This document shows, piece after piece, positions 9,271-18,381 of a DNA stretch of 32,091 nt. The translations under genes and the position numbers were made by a program. The stretch is from JABHHG01 sp964419445 (lineage in GTDB: Bacteria > Fidelibacterota > Marinisomatia > SCGC-AAA003-L08 > D37C17). Numbering within the stretch: position 1 is the stretch's first letter; each line of letters opens with the position of its first letter. The notes beneath the pieces were generated by a model. That model searched no databases. It was not told the origin of the DNA and worked only from the letters and a program-made list of their open reading frames with translations. The stretch covers positions 1 through 32,091 of the forward strand of contig CAYQPE010000011.1 of assembly GCA_964419445.1 (NCBI GenBank), in the 5' to 3' direction.

Positions 9271-9978
9271 TTATACTTTCCTCATACGCATATTTAATAA
9301 TTCTACACAAAATGAGAATGCCATTGCAAAGTAGATGTATCCTTTGGGGAAATGAAAGTGTAATCCCTCTGCCACCAATGTAACTGCCACGAGAATAAGG
9401 AAACTCAATGCCAACATTTTTACTGTAGGGTGTCGATCTACAAAATCACCAATTGATGATGCAGAAATAATCATAATAATTACTGAAATAATAATTGCCA
9501 TCACCATAATTATAACTTGATCTGCTAACCCAACTGCAGTAATTACAGAATCAAGGGAGAACACAATATCAATCACCGTAATTTGCAATATTACACTGGA
9601 AAATGATGCTGTTGTTGAAATTGCATCAGTCACTCCATGACCATCACCCTCTATAGATTCATGAATTTCATGGGTACTTTTTGCTAACAGGAATAATCCG
9701 CCTATAAGCATAATTAAATCCCTACCTGATAATGAATAATTAAATAACTCAATAATTGGAGTATTCAATTTCATCACCCATGTGATAGAAAGTAATAGTA
9801 ATATTCGAGAAACCATTGCCAACATGAGTCCAAAATTTCGGCCCTTGTCACGTTGTTCTTCAGGCAATCTCCCTACTAATACTGAGATGAAAATTATATT
9901 ATCTATTCCCAATACAATTTCTAAACTTGTTAACGTGAGTAGAGCAATCCACGCATTGGGATCATAAATCCATTCCAT
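9271..9978 (-). CDS. TerC/YgdQ family membrane protein
   Basis: The 235-residue integral membrane protein shows the TerC pattern: LEIVLGIDNIIFISVL in the first half and IDIVFSLDSVITAVG in the second, each placing Asp and Asn/Ser inside helices. RDKGRNFGL lies between the first helices. Length matches E. coli YgdQ rather than the longer Alx/TerC forms. Members are linked to metal (manganese) efflux and to metal supply for exported proteins; that is family knowledge and is not specific to this gene. Its ATG overlaps the stop of the upstream glycosyltransferase (TAATG), so it belongs to the recG-glycosyltransferase transcript. Confidence 0.92.
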   Translation of the reverse strand: MEWIYDPNAWIALLTLTSLEIVLGIDNIIFISVLVGRLPEEQRDKGRNFGLMLAMVSRILLLLSITWVMKLNTPIIELFNYSLSGRDLIMLIGGLFLLAKSTHEIHESIEGDGHGVTDAISTTASFSSVILQITVIDIVFSLDSVITAVGLADQVIIMVMAIIISVIIMIISASSIGDFVDRHPTVKMLALSFLILVAVTLVAEGLHFHFPKGYIYFAMAFSFCVELLNMRMRKV

Positions 9979-11015
9979 TATTTTGCCTCTCTTACTTGGC
10001 TATATGTTTTTAATTGTTTAACAAAATATTGCCATACAACGGGCAAATTATGCATTTTTTTAATTAGCTCACCATCTTTTATTTTTCTTAATCTCCACGT
10101 TTTCCATCGTCTTTTAGCAATGACATGTGGATGTAGAAGAATCCACCCCAATGCTCGTAATTGTGCCCATGAATGCCTAAATTGAAAAGAAAATGTATAT
10201 TTTATTAATGATAAAAATTCCATAAATAATCGAGGCAAAAATAAATATAAAGATACTAAAAATGAATAATTGGTCAGTAGCAATAAGAAGCTGTTTCGGT
10301 GATTAAGGTACGTCTTTTCTGGAGAGCCATAAGCCAATGTTGCACCGCCTTGATGGTGAATTACAGACTGCGGTTCTACCCACACATCATATCCCATGAG
10401 ATGACACCTCCAGTGGTAATCAATTTCTTCCATATGGGCAAATAATGTTTCATCAAATCCACCTACTTTTTCAAATATAAGTTTTTTAGTGATAAATGCT
10501 GTTCCACTGGCCCAAAAAATTTGATCACTGTTTTCATATTGGCCATTATCACATTCAGTGGTATCAAAAATTCTTCCTCGTGAAAAGGGATATCCAAAAA
10601 TATCTATATGACCACCACATGCTCCAGCATAATCGAATTTATCTGATTCAAAATAATTCAAAATTTTAGGTTGGACTGATGCGATTTTATTATCTGATTG
10701 AATTTTTTTTAGTAGAGAGTCAATCCATTTATTTTTATGAATGGTATCATTATTAAGAAATATTAAGAACTCTCCTTGTGCAAATTGAGCACCAAAATTG
10801 CACCCCCCTGCATATCCTCTATTATTATCAGATTGAATAACGACAACATAAGGAAATTTCTCTCGACACATGGAAATACTATTGTCTGTTGAGCCATTAT
10901 CTACCACAATAATTTCAGAGCTTTCAAGAGAAATGGTGTCCCCCAAAGAAGCTAAACATTCCTCTAATATTATTTCCCCATTAAAGTGCGGGATGATAAT
11001 GGACGTTTGGGGCAT
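9978..11015 (-). CDS. GT2 glycosyltransferase (rhamnosyltransferase-like)
   Basis: The 345-residue protein has a GT-A fold at its N-terminus: TSIIIPHFNG, EIIVVDNGSTDNS near residue 34, the metal/nucleotide motif FLNNDT near 92, and GGFDETLFAHMEEIDYHWR near 190, where the E-D-D/E-W-R cluster marks the acceptor side in WcaE/RfbF-like enzymes. GYDVWVEPQSVIHHQGGAT follows. A hydrophobic stretch at about 245-275 and a basic tail probably hold it at the inner membrane. It likely adds a sugar to a surface polysaccharide or glycan; donor and acceptor are unknown. It lies 3 bp after the TMEM260-like gene and overlaps terC by one base. Confidence 0.92.
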   Translation of the reverse strand: MPQTSIIIPHFNGEIILEECLASLGDTISLESSEIIVVDNGSTDNSISMCREKFPYVVVIQSDNNRGYAGGCNFGAQFAQGEFLIFLNNDTIHKNKWIDSLLKKIQSDNKIASVQPKILNYFESDKFDYAGACGGHIDIFGYPFSRGRIFDTTECDNGQYENSDQIFWASGTAFITKKLIFEKVGGFDETLFAHMEEIDYHWRCHLMGYDVWVEPQSVIHHQGGATLAYGSPEKTYLNHRNSFLLLLTNYSFLVSLYLFLPRLFMEFLSLIKYTFSFQFRHSWAQLRALGWILLHPHVIAKRRWKTWRLRKIKDGELIKKMHNLPVVWQYFVKQLKTYSQVREAK

Positions 11016-11018
11016 TAT

Positions 11019-13889
11019 TTATGCTTGTGTCTCCAAATACTTCAATAAATCTTTGGCTTGTTGATTGTTTGGGCTTACTTCTAACCATTCTTCAAGCTCT
11101 TTAATAGCATTTACAAAGTCTTCATTTTGAGAATAAATTTGCACTAATGCTAATCGAATATCGCTTAAATAAGGATGTTCCATTTTCATTTCATTGTATA
11201 ATTCTATGGCAGCCGTAGTATCCTTAAGCTCATTTAAATAAACTTGGCCAATATAAAAATAGGTATCAATGCCAATATCTTCTCTACTTCGCAAAGATTG
11301 TAATCGTTCTCGCAGATTTTCTGGTACGCCTGCTTGATTATATATTCGACCAATTTGGATATCTAATTCTGGATCAGAAACAGGGATTACTGAAGATGGA
11401 AAATACTCATCCATTTTAGATAATAATTCTACGGTTCGAGATTTTCCATCGTTGTCTGATGAATATAAATCATCTAAGGCTAATTGCAAAAATCCAGAAC
11501 GATAATTTTGAATTAATCGCTGAATATTACTGCTAAAATACACCTCGTCATTATTCAAATTTGTATATCTATATAATCCCTCATTATTAGTAAAATGGGT
11601 TTCATAATCTTCAGGCGTTTTTACTATAAAATCTGAATTTGATGTTTGGGTAATATTTGATTTCATCTTCCCGTAATTAAGACGTGGAGAAAGTTGACCC
11701 TCTTGAGATTTATTATGGGTGATTCGATATACTAACCCTTCCATCTCTAAATAGGGGTCTAAAGACATCCGATTACTTGGTGAAACGGTTACAGCAAAAT
11801 AAACCGGCCGATCTTTTTCAACATCATCAATGATTTCCAACACCATAATATCCTGCACACGTAAATAATTGCTGATTGTGGGTTTAATTTTAAATTGAAG
11901 AGGATGGTCATATAAATGTACTGTGGCATCAACATTTGCCCATTCCATGGGAATACCATGTTCTCGCAATGTATAGCGATGACCTTCACGGGCAAAATAA
12001 TTGGCTAATTGGCGTTTCATTGATGTCCATTCTGTAGTCCATTTTTCCAATGCCATTCCTGTACCTATAATGGGATCAATTTGGGGAATGTGTACATCTT
12101 TAATCTGAAGTGGAATTTTTGGCTCTTGGTTTTTTAATTGCTCAATATACCACGGTGTGTTCAATAAACTTAAATTTACTACACGAACATCTTTACGAAC
12201 CCCTTCTACTTCTTGTATATACCAGAGTGGGAATGTATCATTATCACCATTAGTAAAAATAATCCCATTTGGTTCACAGGAGTTTAACATATTATAGGCA
12301 TAATCCCATGCCACATAATTTCCAGTTCTATCATGCTCATGATAATCTGTATATACCATGGTAAATGGCATGGCTACAAAAATTGCACTAAGCAATCCAA
12401 CATTTACCATTTTAGATAGAGAGTTATTAGATAATAATTCTTTTACTCGTTCCAGAAGTCCAGCTAATCCAATACTAATCCATATTGAAAATGCAAAGAA
12501 GCTCCCCACATAGGAATAATCCCGTTCTCTTGGTTGAGGGTCATATTGATTGAGATACACAATAATCATCAATCCTGTTGCTAAAAATAGGGCCAATACT
12601 GCCAAGGCACGCTTGGGATCACGATAAAAATGATGCCCCATCCCAGCTATACCAAATAATAATGCAAGGGGAAGCCCATATCTAAACCAGTTTATACCTT
12701 GTAACTTTTTGATTAGACTCCCATCTAATTTTGTAATTTCCCAAGAACGTGTGGCATAGTCCTCTTTCCCAGCAAATTGCCAGAAGAAATACCGTAAATA
12801 CATCTCTTTAAATTGGTAATTCCATACAAAATTTCTTACCTCTTGTGAAGTGGGATTATTTTTGTTTTTTACGTATCGATTCCAATACTGATTTTCTGGG
12901 CGTTTTAATGTTGATGCTCTATCTAATATTGACCAATCTCCATACTGGTCTCGATTCATATATGCTAATGCGCCCTCAATAGTATCAGGATTATTTTCAT
13001 TAATATTTGGATGTTGTGTAGCACGTATAAAAATTGTGGCATATGTGGAGAAGCCCATAAAAATCATTACAACACATGTTAAAATTACAGACCATTGAGG
13101 ATTATTAGATTTTATCATATATGCAGTGATAGCAAAAATTGCTACAACTACCAATGAGGGTACCAATAATCCAAACTCATTGGCCATATTGGGTAGCCCC
13201 TTAATTATACCTAAGTAAATAGTCATAAAGGCAAGAAGTGTAATGCCAATGGTGGCAACAAATCCTTGAACTGAAAGCTCATATTTTTTAAAATATACAA
13301 TTAATGCAATAAATGGTAATGTAAGCAGATTTAATAGGTGAATACCTGTTGCCAACCCTAACATATAGGCGATGATTATGATGTATCGAACATTTCCACT
13401 TTCACCAGAGTGACGGCTCCATGCCAATATCAACCATACACAAATTGCCGTAAAAAATGTAGAGAGTGCATATACTTCTGCCTCAACAGCATTAAACCAG
13501 TGAGAATCGGTAACAGCAAATGTCATTGCCCCAATAAATGCACTACCATATGCAATTATTTGGTCAGAAATTGAAGATGCTCTTCCTCGCCATTCTTCGA
13601 TAAGCTGTACCCCAATAAGATATAAAAACATCACTGCAAAGGCGCTGGCTAACGGAGAAATCAAATTAACTCGCGCACCTAAATCGTCAAAAAATGGAAG
13701 CTGTGAAAAGAAATTCCCCAGTATTAAATATAATGGTGTTCCGGGAGGGTGAGGTACTCCCATAATTACCGACGTTGCAATGAATTCGCCACAATCCCAA
13801 AATGAAGTAGTGGGCGCCATGGTCATTACATAAATGATAAACGAAATAAGAAATGATAAACTGGCAAAAATGATATGTAATTTTTTCAT
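11019..13889 (-). CDS. TMEM260-like (DUF2723) membrane glycosyltransferase with C-terminal TPRs
   Basis: The 956-residue protein begins with a GT-C type membrane region: WDCGEFIATS with Asp32 and Glu35 in the first periplasmic loop, then GVPHPPGTPLY at about 44-54, the signature of DUF2723. About ten more helices reach residue 510. A soluble region with GIIFTNGDNDTFPLWY follows, and at least two TPR-like helical hairpins end the protein (about 860-956). Human TMEM260 of this family is a protein O-mannosyltransferase; bacterial members are largely uncharacterised, so the activity here is inferred. It starts 1 bp after recG and is followed after 3 bp by a GT2 gene, which favours a glycan role. 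Confidence 0.88.
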   Translation of the reverse strand: MKKLHIIFASLSFLISFIIYVMTMAPTTSFWDCGEFIATSVIMGVPHPPGTPLYLILGNFFSQLPFFDDLGARVNLISPLASAFAVMFLYLIGVQLIEEWRGRASSISDQIIAYGSAFIGAMTFAVTDSHWFNAVEAEVYALSTFFTAICVWLILAWSRHSGESGNVRYIIIIAYMLGLATGIHLLNLLTLPFIALIVYFKKYELSVQGFVATIGITLLAFMTIYLGIIKGLPNMANEFGLLVPSLVVVAIFAITAYMIKSNNPQWSVILTCVVMIFMGFSTYATIFIRATQHPNINENNPDTIEGALAYMNRDQYGDWSILDRASTLKRPENQYWNRYVKNKNNPTSQEVRNFVWNYQFKEMYLRYFFWQFAGKEDYATRSWEITKLDGSLIKKLQGINWFRYGLPLALLFGIAGMGHHFYRDPKRALAVLALFLATGLMIIVYLNQYDPQPRERDYSYVGSFFAFSIWISIGLAGLLERVKELLSNNSLSKMVNVGLLSAIFVAMPFTMVYTDYHEHDRTGNYVAWDYAYNMLNSCEPNGIIFTNGDNDTFPLWYIQEVEGVRKDVRVVNLSLLNTPWYIEQLKNQEPKIPLQIKDVHIPQIDPIIGTGMALEKWTTEWTSMKRQLANYFAREGHRYTLREHGIPMEWANVDATVHLYDHPLQFKIKPTISNYLRVQDIMVLEIIDDVEKDRPVYFAVTVSPSNRMSLDPYLEMEGLVYRITHNKSQEGQLSPRLNYGKMKSNITQTSNSDFIVKTPEDYETHFTNNEGLYRYTNLNNDEVYFSSNIQRLIQNYRSGFLQLALDDLYSSDNDGKSRTVELLSKMDEYFPSSVIPVSDPELDIQIGRIYNQAGVPENLRERLQSLRSREDIGIDTYFYIGQVYLNELKDTTAAIELYNEMKMEHPYLSDIRLALVQIYSQNEDFVNAIKELEEWLEVSPNNQQAKDLLKYLETQA

Positions 13890-13890
13890 A

Positions 13891-15993
13891 TTAACTAATA
13901 TTTATATACTCTAACATATGTTGATAATTATTAAGAAATTGTAGTCGGACACCTCTATTATTAACATCATTTAACTGAGGGTCATCGTGTACAACTTGAA
14001 CTGCACGGCTCCGTGCCAACCGAATAATGGGACCATCTTCTACAAAATTTGCAATTTTTGATTTAATATACCCATGTTGACGTGTTCCAAAGAACTCTCC
14101 CGGACCCCTCAATTTAAGGTCTTCATCGGAGATTTTAAAACCATTTGATGTACTTTCCATAACTTTTAATCGATGGTTTGCATCTTTAGTGTGCTTATGT
14201 TTAACCAAAACACAATATCCTTGATGCTCACCTCTGCCAATGCGCCCGCGTAATTGATGTAATTGAGTGAGTCCAAATCGCTCTGCGTTCTCAATAATCA
14301 TCACTGTAGCATTGGGAATATTTATTCCAACTTCAATAACAGTGGTTGCCACTAAACATTGAATTTCTCCCTTAGCCATGGCTTCCATTTGTTTATCACG
14401 CTCTTCATTTTTCATTCTACCATGAATGTATCCCAGTGTGTAATCTTTAAAAATTGAATCTTTTAGATTTTCATAACCAGATTCTGCAGCCTTTAAATCC
14501 ATTTTTTCAGACTCTTCAATGAGAGGATAAACAATAAAACATTGCCGCCCGGCATCCATTTCTTTTTTCAAAAAATCATATACTTTTTGCAATCGAGGAG
14601 GTTCCACCACTTTTGTTATGATTGGAATACGCGACTTGGGTAATTCATCAATGATTGAAATATCCATATCCCCATGAATAGTAAAGGCAAGGGTGCGCGG
14701 AATTGGTGTTGCTGTCATGGCTAAAACATGTGGATTAAGGCCTTTTTGAATGAGTTGCTTCCGATGTTCTACACCAAATCGATGTTGTTCATCGATAATG
14801 ATTAATCCCAAATTTTGGAATTTTACATCTTCTTGAATAAGTGCATGAGTACCTACAAGAAGCTGAATTTTACCTTTCTCCAGTCCATCATAAATAGGGG
14901 CACGAGATTTTTTAGTTTTACTCCCTGTTAACAACGCACAAGTAATTTGAACTTTATCGCACCATTCTTTAAAACTAATATAATGTTGCTCTGCTAAAAT
15001 TTCAGTAGGAGCCATTACAGCAACTTGTCCTTCTCCACCAATAACTATTGATGCTGAAAGCATAGCCACTATGGTTTTCCCTGAACCAACATCCCCTTGA
15101 ATTAATCTATTCATTGGTGAAGATTGTGCTAAGTCTTGCCGAATTTCTTTAAGTACATTAATTTGGGCATTAGTTAATTGAAAGTCTAAACTATCATAAA
15201 TCTTTTTTGTATATGGACCAATGGAAGCAAATGGAGTTCCATGTTTCACTTTTATTGATTGACGACGAAGTGCCATTAGCAATTGAAGGAAAAAATGTTC
15301 ATCATATTTTAGTCTAAAGATGGCTTTTTTTAGTTCTTGTTCATCACGAGGTTCATGAATATTCATCATGGCTTGATGTAATGGAATAAGTCCATCTTCA
15401 TTTCGAATTGATGTTGAAAAATAGTCGGGAATATTCATATTTAACAACTCAAATGCAGACATGATAATTTTCCTAAATCCACGACTATCAAGCCCTACAG
15501 ACTTTAACCGAGAGGTAGAAGCATATAATGGTATGATTTTTCCTGTATTAACTTGATCGGCATCATCTAATAAATCAAATTCAGGGTGAACCATTTTAAA
15601 GCCATTGTAGAATTCTACCTTACCGAAAATGGCAATACTTTCACCCACATTAAATTTATCCGAAATCCATGAAATCCCCTGAAACCATACACATTTGATT
15701 TCTCCTGAATCATCCTCTATAACCATTTCAAAAAACTTTCGTCGTTTGGCGGATTTTACTCCAAAAGATTTCACTTTTCCCATTACAACGGCACTATCCT
15801 TAACGTGTAACTCGGAAATCCTCTTGATGGTTCTTCTGTCTAAATATCGTCGTGGAAAATGGTAAAGCAAATCCCCAACCGTAGAAATTTCTATATCTTG
15901 AAGCGCTTCTGCACGTACAGGTCCTACACCTTTTAAGTAGGTGATTTCAGTTTGTAAATTAATTTCATAGGGTGATGAAATGTGGTCTGTCAT
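13891..15993 (-). CDS. recG: ATP-dependent DNA helicase RecG
   Basis: This branch-migrating helicase reverses stalled forks and processes recombination intermediates. Its 700 residues show all domains in order: the N-terminal helix-hairpin YLKGVGPVRAEAL, the OB-fold wedge at about 60-145 (DSAVVMGKVKSFG onward), Walker A GDVGSGKT at 300-307, DEQH at 401-404, motif III AMTATPIPRTLA, and motif VI QLRGRIGRGEHQGYC, then the TRG region. Length is normal (E. coli 693). No Shine-Dalgarno precedes the ATG, but a good promoter lies so close that the transcript would be nearly leaderless. It heads a run with three membrane or glycan genes. Confidence 0.97.
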   Translation of the reverse strand: MTDHISSPYEINLQTEITYLKGVGPVRAEALQDIEISTVGDLLYHFPRRYLDRRTIKRISELHVKDSAVVMGKVKSFGVKSAKRRKFFEMVIEDDSGEIKCVWFQGISWISDKFNVGESIAIFGKVEFYNGFKMVHPEFDLLDDADQVNTGKIIPLYASTSRLKSVGLDSRGFRKIIMSAFELLNMNIPDYFSTSIRNEDGLIPLHQAMMNIHEPRDEQELKKAIFRLKYDEHFFLQLLMALRRQSIKVKHGTPFASIGPYTKKIYDSLDFQLTNAQINVLKEIRQDLAQSSPMNRLIQGDVGSGKTIVAMLSASIVIGGEGQVAVMAPTEILAEQHYISFKEWCDKVQITCALLTGSKTKKSRAPIYDGLEKGKIQLLVGTHALIQEDVKFQNLGLIIIDEQHRFGVEHRKQLIQKGLNPHVLAMTATPIPRTLAFTIHGDMDISIIDELPKSRIPIITKVVEPPRLQKVYDFLKKEMDAGRQCFIVYPLIEESEKMDLKAAESGYENLKDSIFKDYTLGYIHGRMKNEERDKQMEAMAKGEIQCLVATTVIEVGINIPNATVMIIENAERFGLTQLHQLRGRIGRGEHQGYCVLVKHKHTKDANHRLKVMESTSNGFKISDEDLKLRGPGEFFGTRQHGYIKSKIANFVEDGPIIRLARSRAVQVVHDDPQLNDVNNRGVRLQFLNNYQHMLEYINIS

Positions 15994-16010
15994 AGACAGA
16001 AAATTTAACG

Positions 16011-16038
16011 ATTATATACGAATGGGATAAAGTGTGAA
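16011..16038 (-). promoter_or_regulatory. Predicted promoter of the recG transcript
   Basis: Read on the minus strand, TTCACA (five of six matches to TTGACA) and a perfect TATAAT are separated by 16 bp. The -10 ends 17 nt before the recG ATG, so the 5' leader would be about 10 nt, matching the lack of a Shine-Dalgarno. A weak AT-rich hairpin (AGATTAA/TTAATCT, 16044-16060) lies just upstream. Confidence 0.6.
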
Positions 16039-16064
16039 GTTAAAGATTAATACTTAATCTATTT

Positions 16065-16211
16065 TTACCTATCAACTTTATAAATTTGGAGTAAATCTCT
16101 TTTTTTTAGATGAAGTAGTGCAGAAAAATAACTAATGGCTGCATCACGTGAATCTGCATCAATTTTTACTTTGCTTTCATTAGACTTTTTTGGATGTAAT
16201 TTATAAATCAT
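16065..16211 (-). CDS. Small hypothetical protein (48 aa)
   Basis: This short ORF lies in the 337-bp space between recG and the PNGase-like gene. It begins MIYKLHPKKSNESK and ends LLQIYKVDR. It is mixed in composition, with an amphipathic middle (SRDAAISYFSALLHLKK), no signal peptide and no membrane segment. The ATG has an ideal AAGGAGG five bases upstream, the best ribosome binding site in the window. The frame stays open for 23 codons upstream without an ATG, GTG or TTG, so a longer product would need a rare start. I do not recognise a family. It lies downstream of the terminator of the preceding gene and upstream of the recG promoter, so it would be an independent transcription unit. Confidence 0.55.
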   Translation of the reverse strand: MIYKLHPKKSNESKVKIDADSRDAAISYFSALLHLKKRDLLQIYKVDR

Positions 16212-16216
16212 TCCTT

Positions 16217-16223
16217 CCTCCTT
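16217..16223 (-). promoter_or_regulatory. Strong Shine-Dalgarno of the 48-aa ORF
   Basis: AAGGAGG on the minus strand, five bases before the ATG at 16211. It is the main evidence that the small ORF is translated and that this ATG is the start. Confidence 0.6.
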
Positions 16224-16303
16224 CGAACCTCCTTCAAAAGACTCAATATCTACGTCAGAAATATATGATAAATCACACTTTCAATATGTAAGCTGAATCA
16301 CAT

Positions 16304-16328
16304 AAAAAAGGCTCACGAAGGAGCCTTT
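16304..16328 (-). terminator. Terminator of the PNGase F-like gene
   Basis: On the minus strand, AAAGGCTC and GAGCCTTT form an 8-bp stem around CTTCGT, running into six T residues. It starts three bases after the stop codon of the PNGase F-like gene. Confidence 0.85.
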
Positions 16329-16330
16329 CA

Positions 16331-18217
16331 TTAATAATAGTAAATGATATATGAAGAAAATGCAATTTCAGGACAGTAACCACAAGTACCACAACTAGGA
16401 GGAGTGACGCATGAATTACCAGAAACTCTACATGCACTATAATCTAATATATTTTCAGATCCCATCTCTACGTAATCTGTTATATCAATAATATATGGTT
16501 TAACATCTTGTCCAGGACACCAACCTGCACGACCATACCCCCAGGTACCACCCTGATTTGGAATAACTCCTTCAGAAATAGCTTCTGTACTCATGCAATA
16601 ATCATTAGAACCTGCATTTGGAAATGCTCTTTCAAAATCGTAAACACCACCATTTAATGAAAAAATATGTTTTGAATTGCAAAATTCAGCACAATTATAA
16701 CATGTATTATTTCCCCAGCCATGTCCTGTAATGAATGCTACAAATTCTATTTTTTCTACTTGTTCCGGTACATTAAAAACTAATGGTGGTCTGTTTTCAT
16801 CATAATCTGAATTAAAGCCAACTGTTCCGGACCACATTGGTTGATATTCTTTTGGATTAATTTCGCTAGAAGTTTCATCATATAATCTTAATTTCATAGT
16901 AAGTAAACTATTTGGCCAGCCCGATTCTTGAAATTTAAACAATTTAGGCCCTCCTGGACGTAATGTTGAAATAAATGGCGAAATATCTGTTAAATGACGT
17001 GGTTGCCTACCAAAAGGTGTAATCCATCTGCTTATTTCTTCACAATTCCTATCATAATCCCAATTCTCATCTCCACAAGAATCCAATGTCTGATCATCAA
17101 AATATGTTATATTAAAACAAACACTTTCGTTAGAGTCCCAAGAATATTGACAATTTACCGAATCTGCATCAAAAAAATATTCTGTTTCGCTACACTGCCC
17201 ATGACAAATAAACATTCGAGCTATTCTATCATATTCATCACATCCAGCATCGCTATAACCTCCACTTCCATCAGGGCATCCTCTTAATAAATCAACTTCC
17301 ATTTTTGTGTATTGTTGTAGTTCTTCATCAGATGGTAAATCAACTAACTTTGTTGTAGTTGCTGCCCACCACCCTGTATATATTTCCTCATCATAAATAG
17401 TAATTTCGTCATATTCTTCACCTGTTGGCAAAAATGTCTCCAATTCATAATTAAGATAAACCGCTTCGTGGGCAACATAGCTAAGATAGGTTCCCGTAAA
17501 AGATGCAGGGTTTCCTAAATACCCCAGTTGACGAATCTGTTGGAACCCATCAATGGCAAAACCATATACACCATTTATAGATTCAGTAATCCAATTACCA
17601 AAATCGTATGTTCTTTCTGGCACAAAATGAAGATGACTTTCCCAATGGGCTTGGTCTTCTTCACTAAAGTCTGCTAAGACCTCATAAAATTCATCTCTCA
17701 TATTTGATACATCATTGTGAGCGTAAGTACGTGCAGATAAGAAGAAGTAATGCACATTCCCTGGGGAATTATTTAAAAAATCTGCTTTTGTATTTGAATT
17801 CCACATCCCCACAGAATTTGCGGTGTTAGGATCATATTGAAGGAAAATATAAATATCGCCACCGGTCCAGTTTGTTTCAAAATCCCACTCAGGTGGTAGA
17901 GGATTTAAAATTGAATTTACTAATTGTACGATGTCTAATATATCAATAATATTATCATTATTGATATCTGCAATGTCTAATTGATCTTCGGTGAGAGTAA
18001 TTGTACCCAAAATGCTACCAACCGTGAGAACAATATCTTGAATATTTACAATTTGATCGAGATTGATGTCACCTACAGGCATCGTGTTTAAATCTACAAG
18101 AGAAAACGGCCCCGCAGTATCAAAATATCCTGTTCCGTAAGGTCCTTGAGAAAATTCATTTTGGGATAACCCCAAGGTAAAAAGTGTAATTAATAAAATT
18201 GATTTGATGTAATTCAT
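16331..18217 (-). CDS. Secreted PNGase F-like glycoamidase with N-terminal dockerin domain
   Basis: PNGase F-type enzymes release N-glycans by cleaving the Asn-sugar amide. The start is the ATG at 18217 (628 residues) because AAAGGGG precedes it and a signal peptide, NYIKSILLITLFTLGLSQ, begins there; an in-frame TTG five codons upstream is less likely. Two dockerin-type calcium loops lie at about 49-105 (GDINLDQIVNIQDIV, ADINNDNIIDILDIV). Residues ~108-300 match nothing I know. The catalytic region follows: Asp330 in CDEYDR, Glu431 in FQESGW and Glu511 in NCAEFC correspond to Asp60, Glu118 and Glu206 of Flavobacterium PNGase F as I recall its sequence; GRAGWCPG and its disulfide cysteines are also kept. 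A six-cysteine insertion (about 338-392) and a cysteine-rich tail are unusual. It is divergent from a dockerin-bearing subtilase. Confidence 0.85.
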   Translation of the reverse strand: MNYIKSILLITLFTLGLSQNEFSQGPYGTGYFDTAGPFSLVDLNTMPVGDINLDQIVNIQDIVLTVGSILGTITLTEDQLDIADINNDNIIDILDIVQLVNSILNPLPPEWDFETNWTGGDIYIFLQYDPNTANSVGMWNSNTKADFLNNSPGNVHYFFLSARTYAHNDVSNMRDEFYEVLADFSEEDQAHWESHLHFVPERTYDFGNWITESINGVYGFAIDGFQQIRQLGYLGNPASFTGTYLSYVAHEAVYLNYELETFLPTGEEYDEITIYDEEIYTGWWAATTTKLVDLPSDEELQQYTKMEVDLLRGCPDGSGGYSDAGCDEYDRIARMFICHGQCSETEYFFDADSVNCQYSWDSNESVCFNITYFDDQTLDSCGDENWDYDRNCEEISRWITPFGRQPRHLTDISPFISTLRPGGPKLFKFQESGWPNSLLTMKLRLYDETSSEINPKEYQPMWSGTVGFNSDYDENRPPLVFNVPEQVEKIEFVAFITGHGWGNNTCYNCAEFCNSKHIFSLNGGVYDFERAFPNAGSNDYCMSTEAISEGVIPNQGGTWGYGRAGWCPGQDVKPYIIDITDYVEMGSENILDYSACRVSGNSCVTPPSCGTCGYCPEIAFSSYIIYYY

Positions 18218-18381
18218 ATCGCCCCTTTCCAAATAAGTGCAAAATTTAACAATAATTTTAAGATAAAAGAAGATTGAAGCTAATCTGTTACATGTTGAAA
18301 TAATAATTAGATTTTTAATTTTTCACATGGAGATGTACCTTAAATCTAAGAATTATTCCAAAGAATTCATGAAGGGAGAAT

